From the NCBI RefSeq assembly GCF_000218875.1, contig NC_015709.1:1844501-1908500 (forward strand): DNA of 64,000 nt, given 5' to 3'. The notes under the pieces are model-generated. The model had not been told where the DNA came from. It saw only the letters and a list, made by a program, of their open reading frames with translations, and did no database searches. This document shows positions 38,165 to 47,653 of the stretch, piece after piece. The DNA comes from Zymomonas mobilis subsp. pomaceae ATCC 29192. GTDB taxonomy: Bacteria > Pseudomonadota > Alphaproteobacteria > Sphingomonadales > Sphingomonadaceae. The translations under genes were made by a program, and so were the position numbers. Within the stretch, counting starts at the first letter, position 1; every line of letters starts with the position of its first letter.

Positions 38165-38914
38165 ATGAAAGTAATGGTGCCCGTTAAACGTGTAATTGAC
38201 TATAATCTCAGACCAAGAGTGAAAGCCGATGGTTCGGGAGTTGACCTTTCCAATCTCAAAATGTCCCTCAATCCTTTTGATGAAATTTCTGTTGAAGAAG
38301 CGGTTCGTCTTAAAGAAAAAGGTATCGTTCAAGAAATCGTCTTGGTGTCAGTAGGCCCTACCAAGGCACAGGATCAGATACGCACCGGTCTCGCTATTGG
38401 CGCTGATCGCGGCATCCTTATCGAAACAGATGAGAATGTAGAACCTCTCTCCGTTGCTAAACTGCTGAAAGCTATTGTCAGTGAAGAAAAACCGGATTTA
38501 GTGATTGCAGGTAAGCAGGCCATTGATGACGATTCCAATCAGACCGGCCAAATGTTGGCTGCACTTTTGGGATGGCCACAGGGATGCTTTGCCTCTAAAA
38601 TCGCTATCGCTGATAATAAAATTGAAGTGACCCGTGAAATTGACGGCGGGCTAGAAACGATCAGCCTTAATTTACCGGCTGTTGTCACAGCCGATTTACG
38701 GCTTAATGAACCGCGTTTTGTTTCCCTGCCGAATATTATCAAGGCGCGTAAAAAGCCGATCGAAATCAAAAAGCCGATAGATTACGGCGTCGATATTACG
38801 CCGCGGTTAAAAACTATCCGCATAGAAGAGCCACCTGTGCGTCAAGCCGGTGAAAAGGTCGAAACGGTTGAAGAATTTGCGGCCAAACTCAAGGAATGGG
38901 GAGTCGTAGCATGA
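38165..38914 (+). CDS. etfB: Electron transfer flavoprotein beta subunit
   Basis: 249 residues binding AMP at the interface of the ETF heterodimer, which carries electrons from acyl-CoA and related dehydrogenases to the quinone pool. Signature [25 protein letters not shown] (about 180-205) and [14 protein letters not shown] at the N-terminus. GGGAGA precedes the ATG. The stop overlaps the etfA start (ATGA). No ETF-quinone oxidoreductase or dehydrogenase gene is next to the pair in this window. Confidence 0.96.
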   Translation: MKVMVPVKRVIDYNLRPRVKADGSGVDLSNLKMSLNPFDEISVEEAVRLKEKGIVQEIVLVSVGPTKAQDQIRTGLAIGADRGILIETDENVEPLSVAKLLKAIVSEEKPDLVIAGKQAIDDDSNQTGQMLAALLGWPQGCFASKIAIADNKIEVTREIDGGLETISLNLPAVVTADLRLNEPRFVSLPNIIKARKKPIEIKKPIDYGVDITPRLKTIRIEEPPVRQAGEKVETVEEFAAKLKEWGVVA

Positions 38915-39843
38915 GCATACTTGTTTTAGTCGATTACAATGGGGCTTCGATTGACGAAGGCAGTCTCTCTGCGATTACGGCAGCCCTTCAGATAGAGAAT
39001 GATGTTGATCTTTTAATCGCCGGTGAAAATATCCGTGCGGCCGCTGAAGCTGCCAGCAAGATTAAAGGCATTAATAAAGTGCTTTTGGCGGATGCGCCAG
39101 CTTATGCCCATAGTTTAGCTGAAAACATTACGCCTTTGATCGTAAAATTACTGGATAATTATCAGGTTTTTGTCGCCTCTGCCAATTCCAACGGCAAGAA
39201 TATCGCGCCACGCGTTGCCGCTTTATTAGATACACAGCAAATATCCGAAATTATTACGGTTGTATCCCCTGATACTTTCCGTCGTCCTATTTATGCCGGA
39301 AATGCTATTGCGACGGTGCAATCCGTGGATGCTAAAAAGGTTGTTACCGTACGCGCAACGGCTTTTGAAAAGGCCGAGGCCGAAGGCGGTTCTGCCCCTA
39401 TTGAAGCCGTAGAAGCTACCGAAGACACGGGCCTTTCCCGTTTCGTCTCTGTCGATTTACAGCAATCTGGACGCGCCGATTTAAACACTGCCCCTATTGT
39501 GGTTTCTGGGGGCCGTGCTTTAGGCTCTCCCGAGAAATTCCATGAATTAATCGAAGGTTTTGCAGATTGTATTCATGCAGCGGTTGGGGCATCGCGTGCG
39601 GCTGTTGATGCTGAATATGCGCCTAATGACTGTCAGGTAGGTCAAACCGGCAAAATTGTTGCGCCAGAAGTCTATATTGCGGTGGGTATTTCCGGGGCGA
39701 TCCAGCATCTTGCTGGTATGAAAGATTCCCGTAAAATTGCAGCGATCAATATTGATCCCGAAGCCCCCATTTTCCAGATCGCTGATATTGCATTGGTAGG
39801 TGATCTCTTCGAAATTATGCCTTCTTTGATCGAAAAATTCTAA
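38911..39843 (+). CDS. etfA: Electron transfer flavoprotein alpha subunit
   Basis: 310 residues from the ATG at 38911 that overlaps the etfB stop by 4 bases; an in-frame upstream codon at 38896 is inside etfB. The FAD-binding C-terminal domain is clear: [65 protein letters not shown], and [22 protein letters not shown]. Forms the ETF dimer with etfB. A strong hairpin terminator follows. Confidence 0.96.
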   Translation: MSILVLVDYNGASIDEGSLSAITAALQIENDVDLLIAGENIRAAAEAASKIKGINKVLLADAPAYAHSLAENITPLIVKLLDNYQVFVASANSNGKNIAPRVAALLDTQQISEIITVVSPDTFRRPIYAGNAIATVQSVDAKKVVTVRATAFEKAEAEGGSAPIEAVEATEDTGLSRFVSVDLQQSGRADLNTAPIVVSGGRALGSPEKFHELIEGFADCIHAAVGASRAAVDAEYAPNDCQVGQTGKIVAPEVYIAVGISGAIQHLAGMKDSRKIAAINIDPEAPIFQIADIALVGDLFEIMPSLIEKF

Positions 39844-39886
39844 ACCCTTGATTCTGGTCAGTATCACGGGCTGAAATCTTTAAAAA

Positions 39887-39922
39887 TATCCAGATAGCAG
39901 AGTTTGATTTGCTATCTGGATA
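39887..39922 (+). terminator. Hairpin terminator after etfA
   Basis: Perfect 13-bp stem (39887-39899 and 39910-39922) with a 10-base loop, followed by a T-rich stretch. Confidence 0.75.
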
Positions 39923-40178
39923 AACTTTATTTTTAAAAATAACATTATAAAACAAGCTATTAGCAATATTTTTTGCTAAACTGATAGCGCTTTGCCTTCA
40001 ATCCTATGCAAGGCCGTTCTAGAACGTCTTCATTCTCATTGGAGCCGGTAATGATTCGCAACAATAGTTTGAAACTGTTCCCTTGCCTTGCTGCGCTGTA
40101 AATGAGATCAAGAAACCTGTTATATAAGACAGAAAAATGCTGTCCGTTTGAAGAATAGCAGGCCTTAAGGAGAAGAAG
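39923..40178. other. Spacer before pgl
   Basis: Rest of the 335-base etfA-pgl spacer. A short inverted repeat TTAGCAA/TTGCTAA lies at about 39960-39979. The pgl promoter should be here; the gene has its own AAGGAGAAG ribosome-binding site at about 40167. No gene seen. Confidence 0.45.
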
Positions 40179-40886
40179 ATGACCGAAGCCGAATGGTGGG
40201 AATTCGACAGTGTTGCGGCCATGGCCAAACAGATTGCCGATGATATTGAATTTATTATTAAACAGGCGATTGAAAAAAAAGGCCGCGCTCTCATAATCGT
40301 TCCGGGTGGTTCTACCCCCAAGCTGGTTTTCCCAACCCTTGCAGAACGCGAAATTGAATGGCCCAAGGTAACCTTGATGCTGACGGATGATCGTTTGGTC
40401 GCGCGCAGTGACAAGTTAAGCAACTTTGGCCTTCTGACCAAATATTTCGAAAAAACGGGTGCCGAATTAGTCTCGCTGATTGATGAATCCTTATTGGATG
40501 ACCGTGCCGCTGCGGGGCGTGCCGCTGATCAAAAACTGGCCTCTTACAAATGGCCTGCGGATCTTGTCTGGCTGGGTATGGGTAATGACGGTCACACGGC
40601 CTCTATTTTCCCGGGGCCGAATTTTGATGAAGCTGTAAATGGCCCCCGTGAACGGCGTGCCTTGGGTATTCTTCCTGATCCGCTTCCACCAGAAGCACCG
40701 GTTGCACGTGTTTCGCTCAGCCTCTCGGCATTAGCTTCTGCTCATACGGTGATGGTTGTCATCACGGGTGATCACAAACGAACTGTGCTTAATCAGGCCT
40801 TAGAAGAAGGGGCTTCTTCCCGTTTACCTGTCGGTCGGGTTCTCGGTGAAACGGAAGCTTCTATTGACGTTTATTGGACCAAATAA
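40179..40886 (+). CDS. pgl: 6-phosphogluconolactonase
   Basis: Hydrolyses 6-phosphogluconolactone to 6-phosphogluconate, between glucose-6-phosphate dehydrogenase and the Entner-Doudoroff dehydratase. 235 residues of the NagB/SOL type: IIVPGGSTPKLVFPTL, LMLTDDRLV, the active-site WLGMGNDGHTASIFPG, and a C-terminal Arg/Lys region VVITGDHKRTVL. Start ATG behind a strong AAGGAGAAG. Single gene with its own terminator. In an ED fermenter this carries the main glycolytic flux (inference). Confidence 0.95.
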   Translation: MTEAEWWEFDSVAAMAKQIADDIEFIIKQAIEKKGRALIIVPGGSTPKLVFPTLAEREIEWPKVTLMLTDDRLVARSDKLSNFGLLTKYFEKTGAELVSLIDESLLDDRAAAGRAADQKLASYKWPADLVWLGMGNDGHTASIFPGPNFDEAVNGPRERRALGILPDPLPPEAPVARVSLSLSALASAHTVMVVITGDHKRTVLNQALEEGASSRLPVGRVLGETEASIDVYWTK

Positions 40887-40918
40887 GCGTCTCTGATATT
40901 TTGATCACAGTTTTAAAA

Positions 40919-40951
40919 GCCTGTATCTTTATAAGATGCAGGCTTTTTTTA
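40919..40951 (+). terminator. Terminator after pgl
   Basis: Stem AGCCTGTATC (40919-40928) / GATGCAGGCT (40935-40944), one G-T pair, followed by a run of eight T. Confidence 0.9.
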
Positions 40952-41011
40952 GAGTATAGCTTGATTAATTTTTTCGAAACACAAAAATATTCTGAATATT
41001 TTATTCGAAAT

Positions 41012-41332
41012 TTATTCTCGATGATCCGGCGGTAAATCACCATCAAAGGCAATTCGCCTTAAACATTCACGATAACGTTGTTTAGCTTTTATATCTTCGG
41101 ATGATTTCGGCGCTAAATAACGACATTCCAAAAATTTTTGTTCGCGTCTCGCGGCGGCCTCTGTGAAAACAGAGGATTGTGCGGCTGTTTTTTTAGCGGG
41201 AGCTATTTTTTGTCGTTCCGACCCAGCCGTTGTTATAACCAGAAGTAAACATACCGCCACCGCCGTCAGGGATGAAAGCAACGTCGCAGCAAGACTGACA
41301 ACCGTATTGATTGATAAGCGAGACAAAGGCAT
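41012..41332 (-). CDS. Small membrane-anchored unknown protein
   Basis: 106 residues, not recognised. A single hydrophobic segment near the N-terminus (about 10-35, VVSLAATLLSSLTAVAVCLLLVITT) is followed by a polar, basic region with two Cys (ECRYLAPK and YRECLRRIAF). It looks like an inner-membrane anchor with a small soluble domain, or an uncleaved signal. It is convergent with pgl and its terminator. The amino-acid pattern and position support a real gene; no function is proposed. Confidence 0.55.
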   Translation of the reverse strand: MPLSRLSINTVVSLAATLLSSLTAVAVCLLLVITTAGSERQKIAPAKKTAAQSSVFTEAAARREQKFLECRYLAPKSSEDIKAKQRYRECLRRIAFDGDLPPDHRE

Positions 41333-41628
41333 CCCATTTCAAAAAAGCTATTACAAACTCATAAAATTTGAGCTTCTTTCGTCTGATTTATGCAGTTTAG
41401 CAAAAAAAAGACAATACTGCACAATAGCTTACTTAAATCCATCTTATGAAATCGAGGCTATTATCGCTTCAGATGATGCCAGTCATTTTCGTTGTGATCA
41501 ATAGTGAATAATTTTTGAATTCACCTGATGGTCGTCGTCATTTTATATTTTTTATGCTAAAAAATGCATTATTTTTTTTCAAAAATTAATTTTAAATTAT
41601 TACTTTTTTAAATATTGGGACAAAAATT
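41333..41628. other. Spacer between two unknown small genes
   Basis: 296 bases, AT-rich toward the right end. Both flanking genes point outward, so promoters for both should be here. Nothing else recognised. Confidence 0.4.
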
Positions 41629-42003
41629 ATGACTATTTGGCATGTTTTAGGAAAAATGGAATTATGTATTATCAGAATGAATTCAGAGAATTTAGACGCG
41701 AGTTTTAAAAAATTACAAGGTCATTTAAGAGAAATGAAAATAACAAGAGAGGAGATTATCCACTCATCCACCCAAGAAGGCATAATGCCCGAAGAATTAA
41801 CGCGTCTTCAAGAGAGTATCCGATTTATAGAGAGCGATAGCGCTACGTTGTTAGAAAAAGCAAAAGAAATATTAAAAACCTCTGATAACCAAAAAGCCGT
41901 AAATTATATACGTGACTCGATATTAGTGCCGTTTTTTTATGATTATAAAAAATACACTTCCCTCCGATCTGTTCGGGTTGGGTCTAATCGGCTGGATCAG
42001 TGA
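41629..42003 (+). CDS. Unknown helical protein
   Basis: 124 residues, not recognised. Mostly charged and predicted helical by eye, with a possible coiled coil across about 15-85 (heptad-like spacing in LDASFKKLQGHLREMKITRE and LTRLQESIRFIESDS). No signal peptide or membrane segment. The start is uncertain: ATG at 41629 has a weak ribosome-binding site; ATGs at 41656 and 41677 are also in frame. It sits 119 bases before a MocR-type regulator and is more AT-rich than its neighbours, so it may be a recent acquisition or a fast-evolving gene. Confidence 0.45.
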   Translation: MTIWHVLGKMELCIIRMNSENLDASFKKLQGHLREMKITREEIIHSSTQEGIMPEELTRLQESIRFIESDSATLLEKAKEILKTSDNQKAVNYIRDSILVPFFYDYKKYTSLRSVRVGSNRLDQ

Positions 42004-42122
42004 TGAAATTCATGTCGAAATGCAGCGTCGATGATAAAATTATCAAAATCGAACAAGAGATAAAGCGTTCTACTGTAAAATATTTCCCTATAGCGGCATC
42101 CTTATTCGAATAGGAAAATTTT

Positions 42123-43634
42123 GTGAAAAGGTCGGTGACGTCGATTGGTTCTCTTATAGCTTTTATAATCGACAGAGACGATAAAACCCCCGTTTATAAA
42201 CAGTTATACTATCAAATTCATGCCGCCATTCTGGATGGACGTTTAGAGGCAGGCAGTCGTCTCCCTGCCAGCCGGATTTTGGCTCAAGAATTAGGACTAT
42301 CGCGCAATAGCGTAGTGACGGCACTCGATCATCTCCATGCCGAAGGCTATGTAATCAGCAGGACAGGAGACGGCACTTACGTTGCAGATTCTCTTCCTGA
42401 AGAGCATCTAGCGCCTCGCAGCGGGCTTCTTCATATAATGACGGATGATGCCATTCTAGGGCCGGGGCCATCCGAACGCGGACGTTTGTTTACCGAGTTA
42501 TCCGTAACCGCAGGCCCTGCGCTTCCGATTCCTTTCGTCGCTGATCTTCCAGCTTTTGATGCTTTTCCGCTTCCATTGTGGAAACGTTTTATGGTGCAAA
42601 GTTGGCAGGAAGTGCGGCCAACTATGCTAGGTTATGCTGATCCGGCTGGCTTTCGTCCTTTGCGGAAAATTATTGCTTCTCATCTTGGGGCATCCCGACT
42701 GTTGCGCTGTCAATCATCCGAGGTTGTAATGACGTCGGGTTCTCAACAATCCCTCGATTTAATTTCACGGGTGCTTCTTGATCAAGGGGATCCCGTCTGG
42801 ATTGAAGAGCCCGGTTATATAGGGGCCCGTTGTGCCTTTCTTGCCGCCGGTGCCCGTCTGATACCCGTTCCGGTAGATGAGGCCGGATTAAATGTCGAAG
42901 CGGGTAGGGCGTTAGAGCCCCATCCTCGTTTGATATTTATTTCACCCTCTCGACAATATCCCCTTGGTATGACGATGCCTATGGCACGACGTCAGGCATT
43001 ATTAGATTATGCCGAGCGGATTGGGGCATGGGTCATAGAGGATGATTATGACTGCGAATTTCGCTATCGGGGGTCACCGCTTCCTGCGGTTCGTAGCCTC
43101 GACCGCTCTCAGCGGGTAATTTATCTTGGGACTTTCAGTAAATCGCTTTTGCCCTCTTTTCGTCTGGGTTATCTGGTGCTTCCAGAGACTATTCAACCCG
43201 TTTTTACAAAGGCTAAAGCTATTATAGATAGGCATCCACCGTTACTTGAACAGATTGCTTTAGGCAGCTTTTTTAAAACGGGGCAATTTGCTGCCCATAT
43301 CAGACGAATGAGACAGCTTTATCACGAACGGCAGGATGTTTTATTAGATGAATTACATCAGGTCGTCGGTTCAGCTTTGACCTTTACAGCGGCAGATACA
43401 GGCATGCATCTTATTGCCTTTTTACCTGATAATGTAAGTGATTTAGCTTTTTGTGACTTAGCCCGAGAATATGGCATCTCGCTACGGCCTTTATCTATTT
43501 ATTATTTGTCCGATCGTCCAAAACAGGGTTTGATCATGGGCTTTGCCGCCATTCCTGTAGCGCGTATCCGCTGGGGCGTTAAACAGTTACGGAAGGTTGT
43601 CGATCAAATGTTATCTCAAAAAGGCACAATATAG
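42123..43634 (+). CDS. MocR-type (GntR/aminotransferase) transcriptional regulator
   Basis: 503 residues. N-terminal winged helix of the GntR family (about 22-90, with IHAAILDGRLEAGSRLPASRILAQELGLSRNSVVTALDHLHAEGYV), then a fold-type I aminotransferase-like domain with the PLP lysine in YLGTFSKSLLPSFRLGYLVLP. MocR proteins such as PdxR sense PLP or related ligands and control nearby genes. Starts with GTG. Convergent with a flavin split-barrel gene related to pyridoxamine-phosphate oxidases, which hints at vitamin-B6-linked control, but they share no promoter. A terminator lies between. Confidence 0.9.
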   Translation: MKRSVTSIGSLIAFIIDRDDKTPVYKQLYYQIHAAILDGRLEAGSRLPASRILAQELGLSRNSVVTALDHLHAEGYVISRTGDGTYVADSLPEEHLAPRSGLLHIMTDDAILGPGPSERGRLFTELSVTAGPALPIPFVADLPAFDAFPLPLWKRFMVQSWQEVRPTMLGYADPAGFRPLRKIIASHLGASRLLRCQSSEVVMTSGSQQSLDLISRVLLDQGDPVWIEEPGYIGARCAFLAAGARLIPVPVDEAGLNVEAGRALEPHPRLIFISPSRQYPLGMTMPMARRQALLDYAERIGAWVIEDDYDCEFRYRGSPLPAVRSLDRSQRVIYLGTFSKSLLPSFRLGYLVLPETIQPVFTKAKAIIDRHPPLLEQIALGSFFKTGQFAAHIRRMRQLYHERQDVLLDELHQVVGSALTFTAADTGMHLIAFLPDNVSDLAFCDLAREYGISLRPLSIYYLSDRPKQGLIMGFAAIPVARIRWGVKQLRKVVDQMLSQKGTI

Positions 43635-43661
43635 TCTCTAACTTAAAGAGTTGTTCAATAA

Positions 43662-43702
43662 AAAAGACGGCGGTAAACCCTATATTTTCTTCGCCGTCTT
43701 TT
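43662..43702. terminator. Terminator after the MocR gene
   Basis: Perfect 11-bp stem AAAAGACGGCG (43662-43672) / CGCCGTCTTTT (43692-43702) with a 19-base loop, between convergent genes; works on both strands by its A and T ends. Confidence 0.8.
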
Positions 43703-43735
43703 CGTATCATACGCTTATTATGCGATACCTGTTTA

Positions 43736-44407
43736 TTAAATTTGGGGGGGATAGACAAAATCCTTAATAAAAGAAGGTACCTCAATATCGGGACGCAACG
43801 TTGGATCGGGTTCTGGTACGCCCGTCACCGTATGGAGAGGAATAGTGCCTGCCCATGCATCAGAGGTTTTATCCTTATCACTATCTAGCGGCGGCCCAGT
43901 GCGTACTTTGGCTGAGGCTTCATCCAGCTTTAACCGGAGAACTTTAGCGGCTGTCCATTCTTTTTCGGCTGGCTTACGGGCATGATCCCATAATCCCGGT
44001 GCTAATCTGTCTGTGAAAACGGCCAAAGCATGACGTTTTGTTTCCTCATCGCAAAGTTCAGCATTACCAAACGCCATGACCGAACGGAAATTAAGGTTAT
44101 GGTCGAAGGCTGCCCGTGAAAAAACGAGACCATCAAGATGGGTCACAGTAAAACAGATCGGAACACCCTCACTTTGGGTACGCAACATACGGCTTGCTGC
44201 CGATCCGTGCCAATAGACATAGTCATCAATGCGCCAATGGCTACAAGGTGTTACAAAAGGAGCCCCTTCGAAGACATAGCCGATGTGGCATAGGATAGAG
44301 GCGTCAATAATAGAATAAATAGTCTTGCGGTCATAATGGCCCAGATGATGGAAACGCTTGACACGCGTGCGATCAGTGGGGGGTGGTGTTTCTGTTGTGT
44401 CGGCCAT
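43736..44407 (-). CDS. Pyridoxamine-phosphate-oxidase-like flavin split-barrel protein
   Basis: 223 residues of the FMN-binding split-barrel superfamily, nearest to the pyridoxamine 5'-phosphate oxidase-like/NimA branch: IIDASILCHIGYVFEGAPFVTPCSHWRIDDYVYWHGSAASRMLRT, then VCFTVTHLDG-type and NFRSVMAFGNAELCDEE regions. Members bind FMN, heme or F420, and some reduce nitro-drugs; the substrate here is unknown. It is not the canonical PdxH, being different in length and motifs. GAGGA precedes the ATG. Convergent with the MocR regulator. Confidence 0.82.
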   Translation of the reverse strand: MADTTETPPPTDRTRVKRFHHLGHYDRKTIYSIIDASILCHIGYVFEGAPFVTPCSHWRIDDYVYWHGSAASRMLRTQSEGVPICFTVTHLDGLVFSRAAFDHNLNFRSVMAFGNAELCDEETKRHALAVFTDRLAPGLWDHARKPAEKEWTAAKVLRLKLDEASAKVRTGPPLDSDKDKTSDAWAGTIPLHTVTGVPEPDPTLRPDIEVPSFIKDFVYPPQI

Positions 44408-44500
44408 TATTTTGTCCTCAAAATGCTCGATATTTCAGGACAGGGTAAGATAAAAAATCAGTATTGATGAGAACCAATCCTCTAAAAAGAGGAAGGGCCA

Positions 44501-45295
44501 TTATGATTTTTTATCTATCAAAGATTCCGAACAAGACTGTTTTTGATAAGGCGGTAAACCGTGACTGGCTCGGCGTATATCAAGCTGATCTTTATCTATA
44601 ACCGGATAAAGAGAACCCTCTTTTTTAATCTGTGTGCCAAAAAATTGGGGCTTCCCATCTTTCACTAACAAATAGTCTTCCAGCAGGGCAACATAATCTC
44701 CAGGGAAATCATGATGGGCAAAAAGTTTTTGCATCATTTCTAACAAGGATTTTTGGAAGGCTATATCCCGAACATGCTGTATCAGCCGGAATTCGGCGGC
44801 GACAGCCTGACCGCCCACTTGGGAAAGGGATAAAAGCCCCTCTTTTTCAACCATTTTTTTGAAAGCACGACTATTATTGCGATCGGTTTCATCCACTGCT
44901 TTCCAGTTAACCGCTTCGCCTTTAGAAAAATTAGCTCTCACTTTCTGATCTTGTGTCCCCATTTCTATGAGCATTTTCGCTTGTCGTCGAAAATCAGAGG
45001 CGGCTTTTATGGATAGAAGCTGTTGGCTACTTTTTTCATAACCCGGGAAAGGCGTTAAGTCACAAGAGGATCCCAAAGGAGAGGTTTGGCTATTTTGGAT
45101 AGCTTTGTCCGCTGTAGTATCGGCTGGCTGTATAGCTGCAAAACAAGCTTTTCCATTAACCACAAGCGACAGGCCTAAAATCACAGAAAAGATTATTTCT
45201 TTACGGGGCTTTATCAGGGTAAAAGAAAATATATCAGATTTCTGGCTATTATGACCTGACGGATTCATAAAAGCTTTAAGGGCTTTTGTTATCAT
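44501..45295 (-). CDS. Secreted or anchored DUF6624-like protein
   Basis: 264 residues. A hydrophobic segment at about 33-53 (EIIFSVILGLSLVVNGKACFA) after a polar N-terminus suggests a signal or anchor; an ATG at 45265 would shorten the lead. The rest resembles DUF6624: WKAVDETDRNNSRAFKKMV, VGGQAVAAEFRLIQHVRDIAFQKSLL and YVALLEDYLLVKDGKPQFFGTQI, with conserved Gln-His and GTQ. The function of that family is unknown. Family assignment is from memory of the pattern, so moderate. Single gene, downstream spacer of 93 bp to the split-barrel gene. Confidence 0.6.
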   Translation of the reverse strand: MITKALKAFMNPSGHNSQKSDIFSFTLIKPRKEIIFSVILGLSLVVNGKACFAAIQPADTTADKAIQNSQTSPLGSSCDLTPFPGYEKSSQQLLSIKAASDFRRQAKMLIEMGTQDQKVRANFSKGEAVNWKAVDETDRNNSRAFKKMVEKEGLLSLSQVGGQAVAAEFRLIQHVRDIAFQKSLLEMMQKLFAHHDFPGDYVALLEDYLLVKDGKPQFFGTQIKKEGSLYPVIDKDQLDIRRASHGLPPYQKQSCSESLIDKKS

Positions 45296-45760
45296 CGTCG
45301 CATGTGCCTCACTTTATATATTTTAAGAATATTACTATAAAAAAATATAGTGTTGTAATGCTATTTAATATTTTAAAATGACTAAAGATTTTACGATTAA
45401 TTATTGATATTTTTTTATATAAAAAAATATATTTATTTTTAATTTTATCTTATTTTTTTTATTATTTTTTTTAGAAAAATTTTATTTTTTAGAAAAAAGC
45501 CAATATATTTTATATCGCGATATAAAAAACAGATTTTTGTTTTCAGTTATTCCCTAACGGTAATTACAAGATAGCATACTTGTTGAATGAAGCTTTTTCG
45601 GTTATGGAGCCAGCATTCGTCAGAGAATTAATGCGGTTCACGTGTTAATTCTGGTTATGGTATCGAATCCTTTTATAATCCGCCTTATCCTGTGTCAGGA
45701 TAGCAGGTCGGAAAAAAGATAAAAGATAGATGCTAATCTTTCTTAATGGACAGGAAACAC
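45296..45760. promoter_or_regulatory. Long typA upstream region with inverted repeats
   Basis: 465 bases, strongly AT-rich from about 45340 to 45510. A perfect 20-bp palindrome TTTTATATCG-CGATATAAAA lies at 45508-45527. Further right are arms AGAATTAA/TTAATTCT (45624-45631, 45645-45652) and TATCCTG/CAGGATA (about 45687-45703). The palindrome could be an operator; the last could be part of the typA leader. No gene seen. Confidence 0.45.
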
Positions 45761-47578
45761 ATGAGCCTGCGCAACGTGGCCATCATCGCGCATGTCGATC
45801 ACGGCAAAACGACGCTTGTCGATCAGTTATTTCGTCAATCGGGTACTTTTCGTGAAAACCAGCGTATCGACGAAAGAGCGATGGATTCTGGTGATCTCGA
45901 AAAAGAACGCGGTATTACCATTCTTGCTAAATGTACTTCTATTGAATGGGGCGGCAAGCGGATCAACATCGTTGATACCCCAGGCCACGCTGACTTTGGC
46001 GGTGAAGTTGAACGCATCCTTTCTATGGTAGATGGTGTTATTCTGTTGGTTGATGCCGCAGAAGGCCCGATGCCACAGACAAAATTTGTTACCAGCAAAG
46101 CACTTGCGCTTGGTTTAAAGCCGATTGTTGTTGTTAATAAAATTGATCGCCCTGATGCCCGTGCGGCTGAAGTGTTGGATGAAGTTTTTGACCTGTTCGT
46201 GACCTTAGGGGCCAGCGATGAACAGTTGGACTTCCCTGTGCTTTATGCTTCTGGACGTAACGGCTATGCCGGAGAGAGCGAAGAAGTGCGTGAAGGCACG
46301 CTCGCACCCCTTTTCGAAAAGATTGTGGGGCATGTAAAGGCACCGAATGTTGATGCAGAAGCGCCTTTTCGTTTTCTGGTAACCTTACTTGATCGCGACA
46401 ATTTCGTCGGTCGTATTCTGACCGGTCGTATTGATGCGGGTAAGCTTGCTCTTAATCAGCCGATCCATGCGCTTGATATGGATGGTAATGTCCTTGAAGT
46501 CGGTCGCGCTTCTAAAATTATGGCTTTTCGCGGTTTAGAACGTGTTGCCGTTGAAGAAGCCTCTGCGGGTGACATCATCAGTCTAGCCGGTTTGACGGTC
46601 GCAACGGTTGCCAATACGATTGCTGATCCTTCGGTCCGTGATCCTATCGCTGCTCAGCCGATTGATCCGCCCACGCTGTCTATGCGTTTTTCGGTTAATG
46701 ATTCGCCTTTAGCCGGTAAAGAAGGCACCAAGGTAACGAGCCGGATGATCCGTGACCGTCTGACGGTTGAAGCTGAATCCAATGTCGCCATTCGCGTCAC
46801 GGAATCTGAAGAAAAAGATAGCTTCGAAGTTGCAGGCCGTGGTGAATTACAGCTGGGCGTTTTGATCGAAACGATGCGTCGTGAAGGCTTCGAATTATCC
46901 ATCAGCCGCCCGCGCGTGTTGTTTATTGACGGTGAAAATGGCCGTGAAGAACCTTATGAAACGGTCGTCATTGACGTTGATGATGAGTTCTCAGGTACGG
47001 TCGTCGAAAAAATGTCACTGCGTAAAGCTGAGTTGACGGATATGCGTCCTTCCGGGGGCGGAAAAACCCGTATTACCTTCTCGGCACCTTCTCGCGGCTT
47101 GATCGGTTATCACGGTGAATTCCTATCCGATACGCGTGGTACCGGTATCATGAACCGTCTTTTTGAAAAATACGGCCCTTATAAAGGACCGATTTCTGGT
47201 CGCCAAAACGGTGTATTGATCTCTTTGGGCACCGGTTCTTCAGTGGCTTTTGCTTTGGGCTCTTTGGAAGAACGTGGCGTTCTTTTCATTGGTGCGGGTG
47301 AAACCGTCTATGAAGGCATGATTATCGGTGAAAATGCCCGTGAAGGGGATATGGAAGTTAATCCTTTACGCGCTAAACAGTTAACCAACATGCGTTCTTC
47401 CGGTAAAGATGATGCTATTCGTCTGACGCCACCGCGTGCGATGACCTTGGAACAGGCCATTGCTTATATCGCCGAAGATGAATTGGTTGAAGTAACGCCT
47501 AAATCTGTTCGTTTGCGGAAGCGCTATCTTGATCAGAATGAACGTAAGCGTCACGCGCGTTCTAACAAGAATCTTTAA
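45761..47578 (+). CDS. typA: Ribosome-associated GTPase TypA/BipA
   Basis: 605 residues from the ATG at 45761, which has CAGGAAACAC just upstream; an in-frame ATG at 45746 adds five residues. EF-G-like translational GTPase used in ribosome assembly and stress or cold growth. G motifs: AHVDHGKTTL (G1), RGITI (G2), DTPGHADFGGE (G3), NKIDRPDAR (G4). The BipA-specific C-terminal domain includes RGLIGYHGEFLSDTRGTGIMNR. A hairpin terminator follows. Nothing in the sequence deviates from the family. Confidence 0.96.
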   Translation: MSLRNVAIIAHVDHGKTTLVDQLFRQSGTFRENQRIDERAMDSGDLEKERGITILAKCTSIEWGGKRINIVDTPGHADFGGEVERILSMVDGVILLVDAAEGPMPQTKFVTSKALALGLKPIVVVNKIDRPDARAAEVLDEVFDLFVTLGASDEQLDFPVLYASGRNGYAGESEEVREGTLAPLFEKIVGHVKAPNVDAEAPFRFLVTLLDRDNFVGRILTGRIDAGKLALNQPIHALDMDGNVLEVGRASKIMAFRGLERVAVEEASAGDIISLAGLTVATVANTIADPSVRDPIAAQPIDPPTLSMRFSVNDSPLAGKEGTKVTSRMIRDRLTVEAESNVAIRVTESEEKDSFEVAGRGELQLGVLIETMRREGFELSISRPRVLFIDGENGREEPYETVVIDVDDEFSGTVVEKMSLRKAELTDMRPSGGGKTRITFSAPSRGLIGYHGEFLSDTRGTGIMNRLFEKYGPYKGPISGRQNGVLISLGTGSSVAFALGSLEERGVLFIGAGETVYEGMIIGENAREGDMEVNPLRAKQLTNMRSSGKDDAIRLTPPRAMTLEQAIAYIAEDELVEVTPKSVRLRKRYLDQNERKRHARSNKNL

Positions 47579-47653
47579 TTTAAATGGATAGAGAAAGCAG
47601 AGTGTCAAAAAAATAACAGTTCTTTTGACATCGGCTTTTGAAATATCTTTGAT

